Source: Olivibacter sp036959255
Lineage (GTDB): Bacteria; Bacteroidota; Bacteroidia; Sphingobacteriales; Sphingobacteriaceae
DNA length: 64,000 nt
Assembly (NCBI RefSeq): GCF_036959255.1
Contig: NZ_JAWMTI010000007.1
Location: 62,001-126,000, forward strand
Direction: 5' to 3'
The translations under genes were made by a program, and so were the position numbers. The notes beneath the pieces are model-generated. The model ran no database searches. It was not told the DNA's origin and saw nothing but the letters and a program-made list of their open reading frames with translations. Shown here piece by piece: positions 1 to 7,445 of this stretch (position 1 is its first letter; each line of letters starts with the position of its first letter).

Positions 1-92
1 TAAGAAGCTGGTGAAGTAGCTTTCGTTGTTCGTTATCCGTTATTAGTTACTCGTCAATACCGGCCGAATAACTAATAACCGGTAACGAATAA

Positions 93-758
93 CTATGTAT
101 CTTTCTTCAACACAAAAAACACATCTTCTTTAGTAACAGGATCGCCGGTAAAGGTTTCTCCCAGTGAACTTATGATTGTATAGCTTTTTTCGGAAAAGGC
201 GGTCCTTTCACAAAGTGTCATCCCTTCCTCAGGACTATATAATGTAAAACCGTAAGCGGTAAAAGGAAGGCTTTGCATAAATGCCTTGCTTCGGATAGCA
301 AGGCAAAGCAATCCGCCTGGTTTAAGCACACGATACAATTCGGCCAGTACCGATAAAGGCTCCTGCCAAAAATACAATGTATTGACGGTAAAAGCCTTAT
401 CGATAGACTCATCTTCAAAAGGTAACTGAAGCCTTTTGAGCAGAAATAGACTGACAGAACCACCTTCTAGAAAAGCGCGATTAATCTGCCTCGCCTCTTC
501 TATCATCACTTCGGAAATATCCGCTCCAAGATAATGGATATGCCTTCCCTTATCCAAAACATAAGACGCGAATCGCGCATTCCCAGGGCCCAATTCAACG
601 ACTTTCTCACCATCTACGATGCCAAGCAAGTCAATTGCATGCCGCGTCATTTCACCATTGCTTTCATTCATTCGATTGCCAACCTCCACCCCCATCTCTC
701 CTGAGGGACATGCAAGCTGCGCGGCAATTTTTTCAAAATCAGGTTTATTTTCTTTCAT
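93..758 (-). CDS. Class I SAM-dependent methyltransferase
   Basis: The 221-residue protein has a seven-strand methyltransferase fold of the UbiE/Methyltransf_11 kind. Motif I is visible as VELGPGNARF (about residues 54-63), followed by the acidic residue of motif II in YLGADIS (D80) and a LKPGGLL motif after a hydrophobic strand near residue 145. It should transfer a methyl group from S-adenosylmethionine to a small molecule in the cytoplasm; the substrate cannot be read from the sequence. There is no signal peptide. It starts at an ATG and stands alone, with repeat-rich intergenic DNA on both sides, so the context gives no pathway. The family call is firm, the substrate is unknown. Confidence 0.85.
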   Translation of the reverse strand: MKENKPDFEKIAAQLACPSGEMGVEVGNRMNESNGEMTRHAIDLLGIVDGEKVVELGPGNARFASYVLDKGRHIHYLGADISEVMIEEARQINRAFLEGGSVSLFLLKRLQLPFEDESIDKAFTVNTLYFWQEPLSVLAELYRVLKPGGLLCLAIRSKAFMQSLPFTAYGFTLYSPEEGMTLCERTAFSEKSYTIISSLGETFTGDPVTKEDVFFVLKKDT

Positions 759-759
759 G

Positions 760-847
760 TTGTTGAGTTGTTAAGTGGTTGAGACGTTAAATCGTAGCGC
801 GAACTATTTCGCTACTTAACTACTTCCCTATTTCCCTACTCAACGAA
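760..847. repeat. Degenerate intergenic repeat, GTTGAG/TTAAGTAG type
   Basis: This gap consists of GTTGAGTTGTTAAGTGGTTG-like DNA followed by its rough inverse (ACTTAACTACTT...CTACTCAAC). It therefore forms a long imperfect hairpin. The same words recur at 6590-6700, 8055-8190 and 34285-34380. No gene is seen. Confidence 0.6.
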
Positions 848-1480
848 TTAACTAAGTTCAAACTTCATCCAGGACTCCCCTTCTCCACCATAAATGAAGT
901 ACTGGGGATACAGAACCTCCGCCATCAATTCGACATCGTTCGCCACATCCGACAAGTTTTCAAGCAAGTGCTTTTCACCGTCTATTAGATAGATTTTGTT
1001 CTGCTGAATAGCGGGAACACGTTCCCATTCGGCATCAGCCAATAGGGCAGGGATTTCTCCCAACAACTGAAACATCGACTTATTTCTTGCCGGAAAAACA
1101 AGCACGTCCGGTCCTCCTTCCGCTACCTCGCCTCTATAGGCGCGCCCTCCCGCGGTTTTTATAATCATATCCATATAAGCTGCTGACCCATCTTCCTGCA
1201 CACTTTCCGTCACTACCTGAACAGATGGCCGTTGGTTATCAGGAATAAATTTAAGTTTATGAACAACAATGTTAATGCGCTCGGTCAGTGCTTCGATAAG
1301 TTCCTCCGCTTGCGGGGATACATTCAAAGTGCTTCCTATACTGGTGATACTCGCATAAATTTGCTCCACATGCTGGAGTTTTTGTGTTAGAATAGGTGTG
1401 CCCTCCAGCAACTTCACACATGCCTCATCTAAACCTAAAGCCTTAACCACAGTCGCCACACGCGACATATTATCTTGCAT
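848..1480 (-). CDS. COG0614-like (BtuF-type) binding-protein homolog, half length, no signal peptide
   Basis: The 210-residue product resembles the C-terminal part of cobalamin/iron-siderophore ABC-transporter binding proteins. It has the long linking helix region (YASITSIGSTLNVSPQAEELI, about 42-62, ending in a typical INIVVHKL helix). It then has the characteristic end PAIQQNKIYLIDG...VELMAEVLYPQYF, which matches the 'AVRNGRVYLVDG...LAEILHP' signature of that family. The first lobe and a signal peptide are both missing, whereas transporter-bound BtuF-like proteins are about 260-300 residues and exported. It may be a cytoplasmic binder, or a remnant that lost its N-terminus. No permease or ATPase of a B12/iron transporter is adjacent. 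The family call rests on motif recall and is moderate. Confidence 0.55.
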   Translation of the reverse strand: MQDNMSRVATVVKALGLDEACVKLLEGTPILTQKLQHVEQIYASITSIGSTLNVSPQAEELIEALTERINIVVHKLKFIPDNQRPSVQVVTESVQEDGSAAYMDMIIKTAGGRAYRGEVAEGGPDVLVFPARNKSMFQLLGEIPALLADAEWERVPAIQQNKIYLIDGEKHLLENLSDVANDVELMAEVLYPQYFIYGGEGESWMKFELS

Positions 1481-1525
1481 AATTCCTGTTTTTTACAAAG
1501 CAAACTTAGATAAAATGACGGGGAT

Positions 1526-1563
1526 AAAAAAGGGGCCGCCAGCATCTGATTGCTAACAGCCCC
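1526..1563 (-). terminator. Intrinsic terminator of the 1585-2412 lipoprotein gene
   Basis: Read on the minus strand, a 13-bp stem (1563-1551 with 1544-1532, all pairs formed if G-U wobbles are allowed) closes a 6-base loop. It is followed at once by six T residues. It begins 21 bases after the stop codon of the lipoprotein gene, a textbook rho-independent terminator. Confidence 0.85.
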
Positions 1564-1584
1564 CACCTTTAGAAAGGGATTCTG

Positions 1585-2412
1585 TTACTCGCTCAATTTC
1601 ACTTCGCGCGTAATGGAGGTATTATCACCTTTTATTTCATTTCCATCAGGTCCGACCAACGTTAATTTCACCTTCAGATCACCTTTAGGAGCACCCGTAA
1701 TCTCATAAGGGCCCCATTTATCCAATGTAATAGTTGTATCGTTGATTTCTGCTTTTACTTTATTGCCCGAAGCTGACAGTTCCGTATTCACAAGGTAAAA
1801 GTCCAGCAATAAATTTTCCGTATCTTTTCCTTTATACTCTCCTTTCGGACGGCTGTAAAACAATGCAGCATCAGCCGGTACAGGTAATTCTTCGTATTTC
1901 CCCTGATCCGTAATTTTAAAATGCTTTAAAACATAAGCCTTTGGCTCTTTAATCGATTCATGATAAGAGCGAGAAAGAAAAGACAACAAATAATGTTCCG
2001 TTCCCTTTTTCAAACTGACGCTATTTTCGGGTTTATAAAGTGCTGAATAAGGTTGATTGTCCAAAATAAAATGAATGTGCTGTCCCTCAGCCGAATTGGC
2101 CATATGATCTGCATTATGATCGGCTGTATGTTCTGTAAGCGTAAAGTTTTTTACAGCATATTTCACATCCAGTTTCACTGAATCTTGAGAAGCGCCCGGA
2201 GTTGCCGTAATAGAGGAAACAGCCAGTTCAGCCCCTGGAAAAGCCTTCGAGTCGGCCACCGGAGTTACGCTGATTGCACTCGCTGCAGTCTCCACAGAAG
2301 CCATACTGTCAGCCTCTTCGGTTGATTTTGTACCCGATTGATTACATGCTGACAAAGAAGCTACTACAAATGCGCCCGCTGCCAACGTCATGATTTGAGA
2401 TTTAAATTTCAT
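1585..2412 (-). CDS. Secreted lipoprotein of unknown function
   Basis: The 275-residue protein starts with a lipoprotein signal peptide ending in the lipobox LSAC (Cys at about residue 23), so it should be anchored in an envelope membrane facing the periplasm or surface. The mature part begins with a Ser/Thr/Glu-rich linker (residues 24-60). Beta-rich segments follow, including a histidine-rich stretch (HTADHNADHMANSAEGQHIH, about 98-117) that could bind metal ions. The C-terminal part (LKVKLTLVGPDGNEIKGDNTSITREVKL) looks like an immunoglobulin-like strand set. I do not recognise a named family. It is a single-gene unit with its own terminator. Confidence 0.75.
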   Translation of the reverse strand: MKFKSQIMTLAAGAFVVASLSACNQSGTKSTEEADSMASVETAASAISVTPVADSKAFPGAELAVSSITATPGASQDSVKLDVKYAVKNFTLTEHTADHNADHMANSAEGQHIHFILDNQPYSALYKPENSVSLKKGTEHYLLSFLSRSYHESIKEPKAYVLKHFKITDQGKYEELPVPADAALFYSRPKGEYKGKDTENLLLDFYLVNTELSASGNKVKAEINDTTITLDKWGPYEITGAPKGDLKVKLTLVGPDGNEIKGDNTSITREVKLSE

Positions 2413-2784
2413 ATTGTTATTTTTTACGATAAGTACTAATTAAGATTAATATCTAATCTAATAATACAGCTAAGTAACGTATTTGTTTATAAAGGACGAA
2501 AAATCTGACGTAAAATATTGGTTATTGGTTGTTAGTTGTTAGTTATTGGTTGTGCATTGCGGGTTGCGGGTTGCCTGTTGGCTAATTGGCTAATTCACCA
2601 ATTGGCTAATTACCTACTTAATAACTCAACGTCTCAACAACTCAACGTGTTGATAATTAACCAAATGTTAACAAATAAACCACAATACCTTTACGTGGAA
2701 GCATTTCAAATACATTAACTTTATAGCATAGATCGAAACGCAGGCAAGGGCTATTTAGATTTTTAACGTAATACCTTTAAATTT
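2413..2784. other. 372-base intergenic region between divergent genes
   Basis: The left part is AT-rich leader DNA of the minus-strand lipoprotein gene. Bases 2517-2650 are degenerate repeats: TTATTGGTTGTTAGTTGTTAG words, then GTTGTGCATTGCGGGTTGC, then GGCTAATTGGCTAATTCACC, then CAACTCAACGTCTCAACAACTC. The right part (2651-2784) should hold the promoter of the YkuK-like gene; TAACTTTA at about 2718-2725 is a weak -7 candidate. A 60-codon open frame across the repeats is not credible as a gene. Confidence 0.5.
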
Positions 2785-3258
2785 ATGACCTGGAAAAAAT
2801 TTAGCGGAGAACCCATTCGCAAACCACTTCTCGAAGAAGTAAGCACAGCCATCTCGAAAGAATATGCATTAGGTAACAAGCTCAAAGTCTGCATTGGCAC
2901 CGATTCACAGGTGAAAGGCCAGATTACGGATTTTGCGACCGTAATCGCTTTTATTCGCGAAAAGAAAGGAGGCTTCATGTTTATTCACCAAGAACGAACG
3001 TTGCTAAAAATGAGTATCAAAGAACGCATGCTGGCAGAAGTGCAACGCTCTATTGAAACCGCTTATACGCTTTGCGACATTTTGGATACTTATCATGTCG
3101 ACTTAGAGGTGCATGCTGACATTAACACCAATCCGATGTTTAAGTCGAACCAGGCGCTTCACGAGGCGATGGGATACATTTTAAGTATGGGATTCGTGTT
3201 TAAAGCAAAACCGGAAGCTTTTGCAAGCTCTACTTGTGCAAATAAAATGGTGCAGTAA
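2785..3258 (+). CDS. YkuK/DUF458 family ribonuclease H-like protein
   Basis: The 157-residue cytoplasmic protein matches the DUF458 (YkuK) family, which adopts an RNase H-like fold. Visible features are the early KVCIGTDSQ strand with its acidic residue (Asp at about 40), and the later LEVHADINTNPMFKSNQ segment (about 106-122), which carries the second acidic/Asn cluster expected of the active site. The C-terminal FKAKPEAFASSTCANKM segment is typical of the family. Enzymatic activity and substrate are not established for the family as far as I know. It starts at ATG and is monocistronic. The length agrees with homologs. Confidence 0.8.
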   Translation: MTWKKFSGEPIRKPLLEEVSTAISKEYALGNKLKVCIGTDSQVKGQITDFATVIAFIREKKGGFMFIHQERTLLKMSIKERMLAEVQRSIETAYTLCDILDTYHVDLEVHADINTNPMFKSNQALHEAMGYILSMGFVFKAKPEAFASSTCANKMVQ

Positions 3259-4027
3259 CGGAATTTTTGATTCCCGGTCGTGAGCTTTTTTTAAATGATG
3301 AGCGAATTTTGGACATAAGGTCTAGGTAACAAGACATAGAACCATAACTGTCTGAGATGAAAGATCAAGGATTTCGTTTAAAAAAAAGAAGGATTAATTT
3401 TGTCGCTTAATGGCAGCGACATCGCCAACTACTTTCTTTTCCGCAAAGAAAGTAGTCAAAGAGCCGACCGTAGAGAGCCCATGAACACCTTTAAAAATAA
3501 CTAAGTAGTGAATAAACTCGCCGCTGCAAAATTTACAGGAATGTTAGTGCCTCCCACTACATGACGTAAATTTTGGAGGCGGCATTGTCGAAAGCGAAAG
3601 GTATGTGCTTTTAACCCGACGTATTAGCTTTAGCTTCGTGCTATAGCCCTGTGCGCGGGAAGAATGGCCTTGGAGGATACCGAGGCAATGAGCAGCAAAG
3701 CATTTGCACGTACGTTCATATTGCAATACTCAAGCGGATTGAGGAAGTGAAACGGCTCCAATACGCGCCGGTAATGCTTTGCAATCAGGTGCAAGGTAGC
3801 CTACGCCGCCTTGATTTTTGGTTCTTTTCATCCAAGGAAAAGAACATATATTAAATGAAAAATTAACTAAAATAAAGGTTCCTTTAATATAAACAATTCA
3901 TCTATGTGTTAAAACCGAAACCGACCAACGGGAGTTCGCCGAAAGTAATCCCCAGCTGGCAGATAAATAATTTGGCGTTTGTCTTGATACTTGATACTTT
4001 TGTCTTGATACTAATAAAACAACAGCA
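3259..4027. other. 769-base gene-free region with a structured repeat-like element
   Basis: Several inverted repeats lie here. A perfect 12-bp stem with a 5-base loop is at 3428-3456 (ACTACTTTCTTT and its inverse). An imperfect stem is at 3520-3536/3566-3583 (GCCGCTGCAAAATTTAC with GTAAATTTTGGAGGCGGC). A perfect 9-bp stem is at 3821-3829/3837-3845 (GTTCTTTTC with GAAAAGAAC). The span between the first and last looks like one unit. Two opposed open frames of 60-67 codons occur but lack any recognisable domain. The right end carries CTTGATACT-type repeats just before the thioredoxin gene. Confidence 0.55.
3978..4012. repeat. 14-bp direct repeat, TTTGTCTTGATACT twice
   Basis: Two exact copies, at 3978-3991 and 3999-4012, lie 21 bases apart (about two helical turns), 16-50 bases before the start codon of the thioredoxin gene. 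They could be a regulator site, but the sequence is of the same low-complexity type as other intergenic repeats here. Confidence 0.7.
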
Positions 4028-4534
4028 ATGAAACACATTTTCTTTTTTTTGGTAGGCTTTCTGCCAGTATTTTCTTACGCACAAGATCAACAAGAATGGC
4101 TGGTTAAGCTAGGCGACAAGGCTCCTGATTTTTCCTTTACCCTTGCCGACAGCAGCTTGAAAAATTTGCACGATTATAAAGGAAAAGTGGTGTTGATCAA
4201 CTTTTTTGCAACTTGGTGCCCACCCTGTCGAAAAGAACTTCCACGCGTTCAGGAGGAGATTTACAATCAGTATAAGGAAAATAAAAATTTCGAACTCTTC
4301 GTCTTTGGTCGTGAGGAGAACTGGGATAAGTTAGGACCATTCATTGAAAAAACCGGTTATACTTTTCCGATTTTACCGGATCTGAAAAGAGAGATATTTT
4401 CAAAGTACGCCAACAGTGGTATTCCAAGAAATGTCGTCGTAGATGAACAAGGAAAAATCATCTACCTATCACTGGGTTATACAGAAGAGGAATTCGATAA
4501 GCTATTAGCGGTTTTAGCCGAGAAACTTAATTGA
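4028..4534 (+). CDS. TlpA/ResA-like thiol-disulfide oxidoreductase, exported
   Basis: The 168-residue protein has a signal peptide (residues 1-18, ending SYA) and an AhpC/TSA-Redoxin type thioredoxin domain. The active site CPPC is at residues 64-67 in the context FFATWCPPCRKELP. The cis-proline region is seen as SGIPRNVVVDEQGKI (about 135-149). It should reduce or exchange disulfides in the periplasm, for instance during cytochrome c maturation, as the TlpA family does; the specific partner is unknown. Its 3' end overlaps the convergent ABC ATPase gene by 8 bases, so no terminator separates them. Confidence 0.88.
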   Translation: MKHIFFFLVGFLPVFSYAQDQQEWLVKLGDKAPDFSFTLADSSLKNLHDYKGKVVLINFFATWCPPCRKELPRVQEEIYNQYKENKNFELFVFGREENWDKLGPFIEKTGYTFPILPDLKREIFSKYANSGIPRNVVVDEQGKIIYLSLGYTEEEFDKLLAVLAEKLN

Positions 4535-5588
4535 GTACGTTAAAGTTTAGAATTTCTACCGAAACAACTTGCCCAATGTGGTATCGATTTGGTTCTTTGT
4601 TGATACAACGCAATTGCACCTTTTCGTGGACCAGCACAATTTCTTCATAAAAACCTTTGAACAAAATTCCTTGTACAGCGAATAAAGGTTCATTTTTTTC
4701 TTCACCTAATCGTATCCATTCCGGATGTATAATAGTCTCTTTCGCTCCGACGTCGGGTAATACAACGCTCGTCTCTTCCCCCGACAATACATTACTTCTC
4801 GCCAGGAGCTTCGCGGTATAAGCATTCGGTGGATTATTATATATTTCTTTTGGACTGCCTGCCCCCATCAAATTGCCATCCTGCAAGATTAATAAAGCGT
4901 CGGACAAGGCCAACACCTCGCTTGGGTCATGCGACACCATGATCACGGTAAGGCCGATCTCATCAACAATCTTTCGGATATCCCGCTGCAAATGATCGCG
5001 GAAAGAAGCATCTACTTGGTTAAAGGGCTCATCCATTAATAAAACTTGTGGCCCCGTCACCAGCGCGCGTGCAATGGCTACTCGTTGTTTTTCACCTCCG
5101 CTTAGGTCAGCAATACGTTGTTTTGCCAGTCGCAAAATATTCAGACTATTTAAGGCAATCTCCGTTTTATCATGCTTTTCCTGTAAGTTGGTGTTTGATA
5201 AACGCGAGGCCACATTATCCCAAACATTGGCATAGGTATTTAAATCATCAAAATGCTGCGACACCAATCGCATATCGTCATGCCCCGGAATCAACTTATC
5301 AAAAGGCCCGGGCACTTTCCATCCTTTAAAGCGAATTTCACCCGCGTCGGGATTCACAAGACCATAAATCAGTCGCAATAAGGTGCTCTTTCCGCTTCCA
5401 CTTTCTCCTATAACCGCGGTAATCTTGCCCTCCTCTATGCTAAAAGAAATCGCATTTAAGCCTAAGCTATCCGGTTTATCCGAAAAACGCTTTGATAAAT
5501 TATCAACCTGAATATATGCTAATCCTTTTTTCTGCGTATCCGAAACCACAAAATCGCAAGAAGGGGTATTTGTATTATTTGCCATCAA
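4527..5588 (-). CDS. ABC transporter ATP-binding protein (PotA/FbpC-like)
   Basis: The 353-residue ATPase has a Walker A GESGSGKST (61-69), Q-loop around 111, signature LSGGEKQR (162-169), Walker B VLLMDEP (182-188) and switch His (H220). A C-terminal extension of about 110 residues resembles the TOBE regulatory domain of importers for polyamine, sulfate, molybdate or ferric iron (residues 280-353). No permease or binding protein lies beside it, so its membrane partners must be encoded elsewhere. A 17-base palindrome lies 7 bases upstream of its start. The ATPase call is certain, the substrate is open. Confidence 0.9.
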   Translation of the reverse strand: MMANNTNTPSCDFVVSDTQKKGLAYIQVDNLSKRFSDKPDSLGLNAISFSIEEGKITAVIGESGSGKSTLLRLIYGLVNPDAGEIRFKGWKVPGPFDKLIPGHDDMRLVSQHFDDLNTYANVWDNVASRLSNTNLQEKHDKTEIALNSLNILRLAKQRIADLSGGEKQRVAIARALVTGPQVLLMDEPFNQVDASFRDHLQRDIRKIVDEIGLTVIMVSHDPSEVLALSDALLILQDGNLMGAGSPKEIYNNPPNAYTAKLLARSNVLSGEETSVVLPDVGAKETIIHPEWIRLGEEKNEPLFAVQGILFKGFYEEIVLVHEKVQLRCINKEPNRYHIGQVVSVEILNFNVLN

Positions 5589-5594
5589 AAAAAC

Positions 5595-5611
5595 TTACAC
5601 TTATAGTGTAA
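5595..5611. promoter_or_regulatory. 17-bp palindrome directly upstream of the ABC ATPase gene
   Basis: TTACACTTATAGTGTAA is a perfect inverted repeat (7-bp arms, 3-base centre), ending 7 bases before the ATG at 5588. It could be an operator of a dimeric repressor or a hairpin that masks the translation start. No known operator was identified. Confidence 0.45.
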
Positions 5612-5648
5612 ACGCCCCGAAGATAAAAAAATTTTAGGCATTCATGAA

Positions 5649-5681
5649 CGATCGGTTGATAGGATCACCAGCAACCGATCG
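5649..5681 (-). terminator. Hairpin after the sigma/anti-sigma/barrel operon
   Basis: A perfect 10-bp stem (CGATCGGTTG with CAACCGATCG) closes a 13-base loop 11 bases downstream of the stop of the outer-membrane barrel gene. On the minus strand a T-rich run (AAAATTTTTTTATC) follows some 18 bases later rather than immediately. A terminator or 3'-end stabiliser is likely. Confidence 0.5.
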
Positions 5682-5691
5682 CGCTAAGGAT

Positions 5692-6555
5692 CTAGAAAAA
5701 GAACATAAGACCGAAAGACATGTTGCGCAGCCCCTCCTGCTGTGGACTATTCTCGAACATATCATTGAAATAATATTTAGCATACAAACCGACCCACTTG
5801 TAGCCAACACGTGCGAAAGCACCATAGCGAAATTTGGCATAATTGAAGTCGTCCTTCACCTTTCGCTTCCCTTCTTCTTCGCTCTTGAATTTCTGGCTTC
5901 CACTCAACAGAAAACCGCCAATAGGACCATAAGCTATTCGTAAATCACGGTCCATGCCCAATCGATGTTCAAAAGTAATCGGTATTCTTAAATAACTGGA
6001 ACTGAAACGGTTCTTACTGTAGTGAATATCCGATTCCGTGTAGCTTAAAGGTGTTGTATTCCGATCAAATATAATATCATTTTTCAAGCGGATGTGTGTC
6101 CAGTCGAAACCAGCGGATAAAAACAACCTGAATTTCTCATTAAACCGATACCCGAATTGAAAAACGTCAAAGCCTACATTGATTGTTTTCCAGGTCCTAT
6201 TTTTTAGAAAATCGTTCTCCGGACTTAGCGTAAAACTACCATTGTCTAATAAAGTAGCCAAACCTAAATCAAAACGAGCAAAGGTAATCCCTAAAATAAC
6301 CTTCGGCTTTTGTTTGAGAAAGTCTGAACTTCTGTCTTTATGTAAACTGTCGCAGGGGTTACACCGCTCTACTTTTACCATATTATCTCCATCCGAACCC
6401 CATTTGATGGTAAGCTTACGTTTTCCTTCCGTTTTGACCGTGTCCATATCCGTGGTATCACGTATTCCCTCCATCTTTAATTCAGAACCACTGCTTACAC
6501 GAAAGCCACCGATCAATGCAACAACTGTTAAACCTGTAAATAAAATATGCTTCAT
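5692..6555 (-). CDS. PorT-like outer-membrane beta-barrel protein
   Basis: The 287-residue product has a signal peptide (about 1-23) and a polar linker. Repeated amphipathic strands follow from about residue 90 (FARFDLGLATLLDNGSFTL, KTINVGFDVFQFGYRF, FRLFLSAGFDW, LRIPITFEHRL, FRYGAFARVGYKWVGLYAKYYF). It ends in a terminal aromatic strand (SFGLMFFF), as expected for a barrel inserted by the Bam machinery. A cysteine pair, CNPC, lies in the linker near residue 65-68. It is the third gene of an operon with the ECF sigma factor and the anti-sigma-like protein, and could be their sensor or target. Its exact role is unknown. Confidence 0.75.
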   Translation of the reverse strand: MKHILFTGLTVVALIGGFRVSSGSELKMEGIRDTTDMDTVKTEGKRKLTIKWGSDGDNMVKVERCNPCDSLHKDRSSDFLKQKPKVILGITFARFDLGLATLLDNGSFTLSPENDFLKNRTWKTINVGFDVFQFGYRFNEKFRLFLSAGFDWTHIRLKNDIIFDRNTTPLSYTESDIHYSKNRFSSSYLRIPITFEHRLGMDRDLRIAYGPIGGFLLSGSQKFKSEEEGKRKVKDDFNYAKFRYGAFARVGYKWVGLYAKYYFNDMFENSPQQEGLRNMSFGLMFFF

Positions 6556-6589
6556 ATTATGTTCCGTTTTATCTTTTTTCTTTATTTAA

Positions 6590-6700
6590 CATTAGCTGAG
6601 TTGTTGAGTTGTTAAATCGTACTTCCTTACTTAACCATTTAACTACTTAACTATTTCCCTATTTAACGACTCAACCATTTAACTACCTAACTATCCCCCT
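6590..6700. repeat. Degenerate intergenic repeat, GTTGAG/TTAACTA type
   Basis: The gap between barrel gene and anti-sigma gene is filled with GAGTTGTTGAGTTGTTAAATCG followed by many TTAACTA/CTACTTAAC words and ACGACTCAACC. It is a rough inverted repeat, closely similar to 760-847. It separates two genes that otherwise look like one operon. Confidence 0.6.
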
Positions 6701-6701
6701 A

Positions 6702-7445
6702 TCACAACTTAACTTTCAGTGCTTTCAAATCAACAGCTACTTTCAATGTGCCTTCATCGTCGCTGGCAAAAGACAGCACCTTTGCATCACCATGATCAAC
6801 CGAACCCACTACATAATTTAAGATCTCACCAATGCCAAAATTTTTCTTTTCTCGGCTTTTTAGTCCTCGATCGTTTAACTTGGGGGTTTCAAGAAACACA
6901 AGTTGCAGCTCCTTTTCTTCCGTGCGTTCGCTATAGGGAGGTACAGCAATCGTTACGACCTCATTGTCAATCGTGGGTCGGTTGCCTGTACTTGCGGCCG
7001 CGCTCTCAATCGCCGTGACCAGCTTATTTTCAGGATCCGTTATTTTTCGGTCGCTGCTTTTTTTCGTCAAATCCCGTTTCACAAGGGATGGGCTCGTAGA
7101 AACCACACCATTATTTTCAACTACTTCACGGTTCTCCTGAGGCACAGACGATATGATTTCGTCCTTCTCCTCTTTTAAGGCTTCCTTTTTAGCACTCAAA
7201 TATACAACTTCATGTGGCTGTTTAACATAAATGAGCCCCATTCCCAAACCAAACGCCAGCATAGCTGCTATTGACCACCACCTCAAGACCTTTTTCGTTT
7301 TAAGTGGTTTTGTTATCGGTTCAACAGCCTGCTGATCTAGTTGTTCAGCAACCGTTAACCATAGGTCTGCCCGAACGCTCGGTTCAAAAGAATCAAGCTT
7401 CTTCCGCACAGCTTCATCAAAAAGATTATCCTGCATACGATCCAT
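6702..7445 (-). CDS. Membrane-anchored anti-sigma-like protein
   Basis: The 247-residue protein has a cytoplasmic N-terminal helix region (1-50, FDEAVRKKLDSFEPSVRADLWLTVAEQLDQ), one transmembrane segment (about 55-75, WWSIAAMLAFGLGMGLIYV), and a long extracytoplasmic part rich in Lys, Glu and Ser. This is the architecture of anti-sigma factors paired with ECF sigma factors. It overlaps the 3' end of the sigma gene by 20 bases (or 11 if the second Met, residue 4, is the start), suggesting translational coupling. I do not see a clear zinc-binding anti-sigma motif (HxxxCxxC), so inhibition of the sigma factor is inferred from position and topology. Confidence 0.7.
   Translation of the reverse strand: MDRMQDNLFDEAVRKKLDSFEPSVRADLWLTVAEQLDQQAVEPITKPLKTKKVLRWWSIAAMLAFGLGMGLIYVKQPHEVVYLSAKKEALKEEKDEIISSVPQENREVVENNGVVSTSPSLVKRDLTKKSSDRKITDPENKLVTAIESAAASTGNRPTIDNEVVTIAVPPYSERTEEKELQLVFLETPKLNDRGLKSREKKNFGIGEILNYVVGSVDHGDAKVLSFASDDEGTLKVAVDLKALKVKL

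Noticed and set aside
2536..2718. 60-codon plus-strand open frame
   Set aside because: It lies wholly in low-complexity intergenic repeats (GTTGCGGGTTGC, GGCTAATTGG words), the peptide has no domain, and no ribosome binding site is present.
3428..3845. Insertion sequence remnant
   Set aside because: Terminal hairpins are different from each other rather than terminal inverted repeats, and no transposase fragment or target-site duplication was seen.
3544..3854. Opposed open frames of 60 and 67 codons
   Set aside because: They overlap the hairpin-rich element on both strands; peptides are rich in Arg, Cys and Ser without recognisable motifs, as expected for chance frames in structured DNA.
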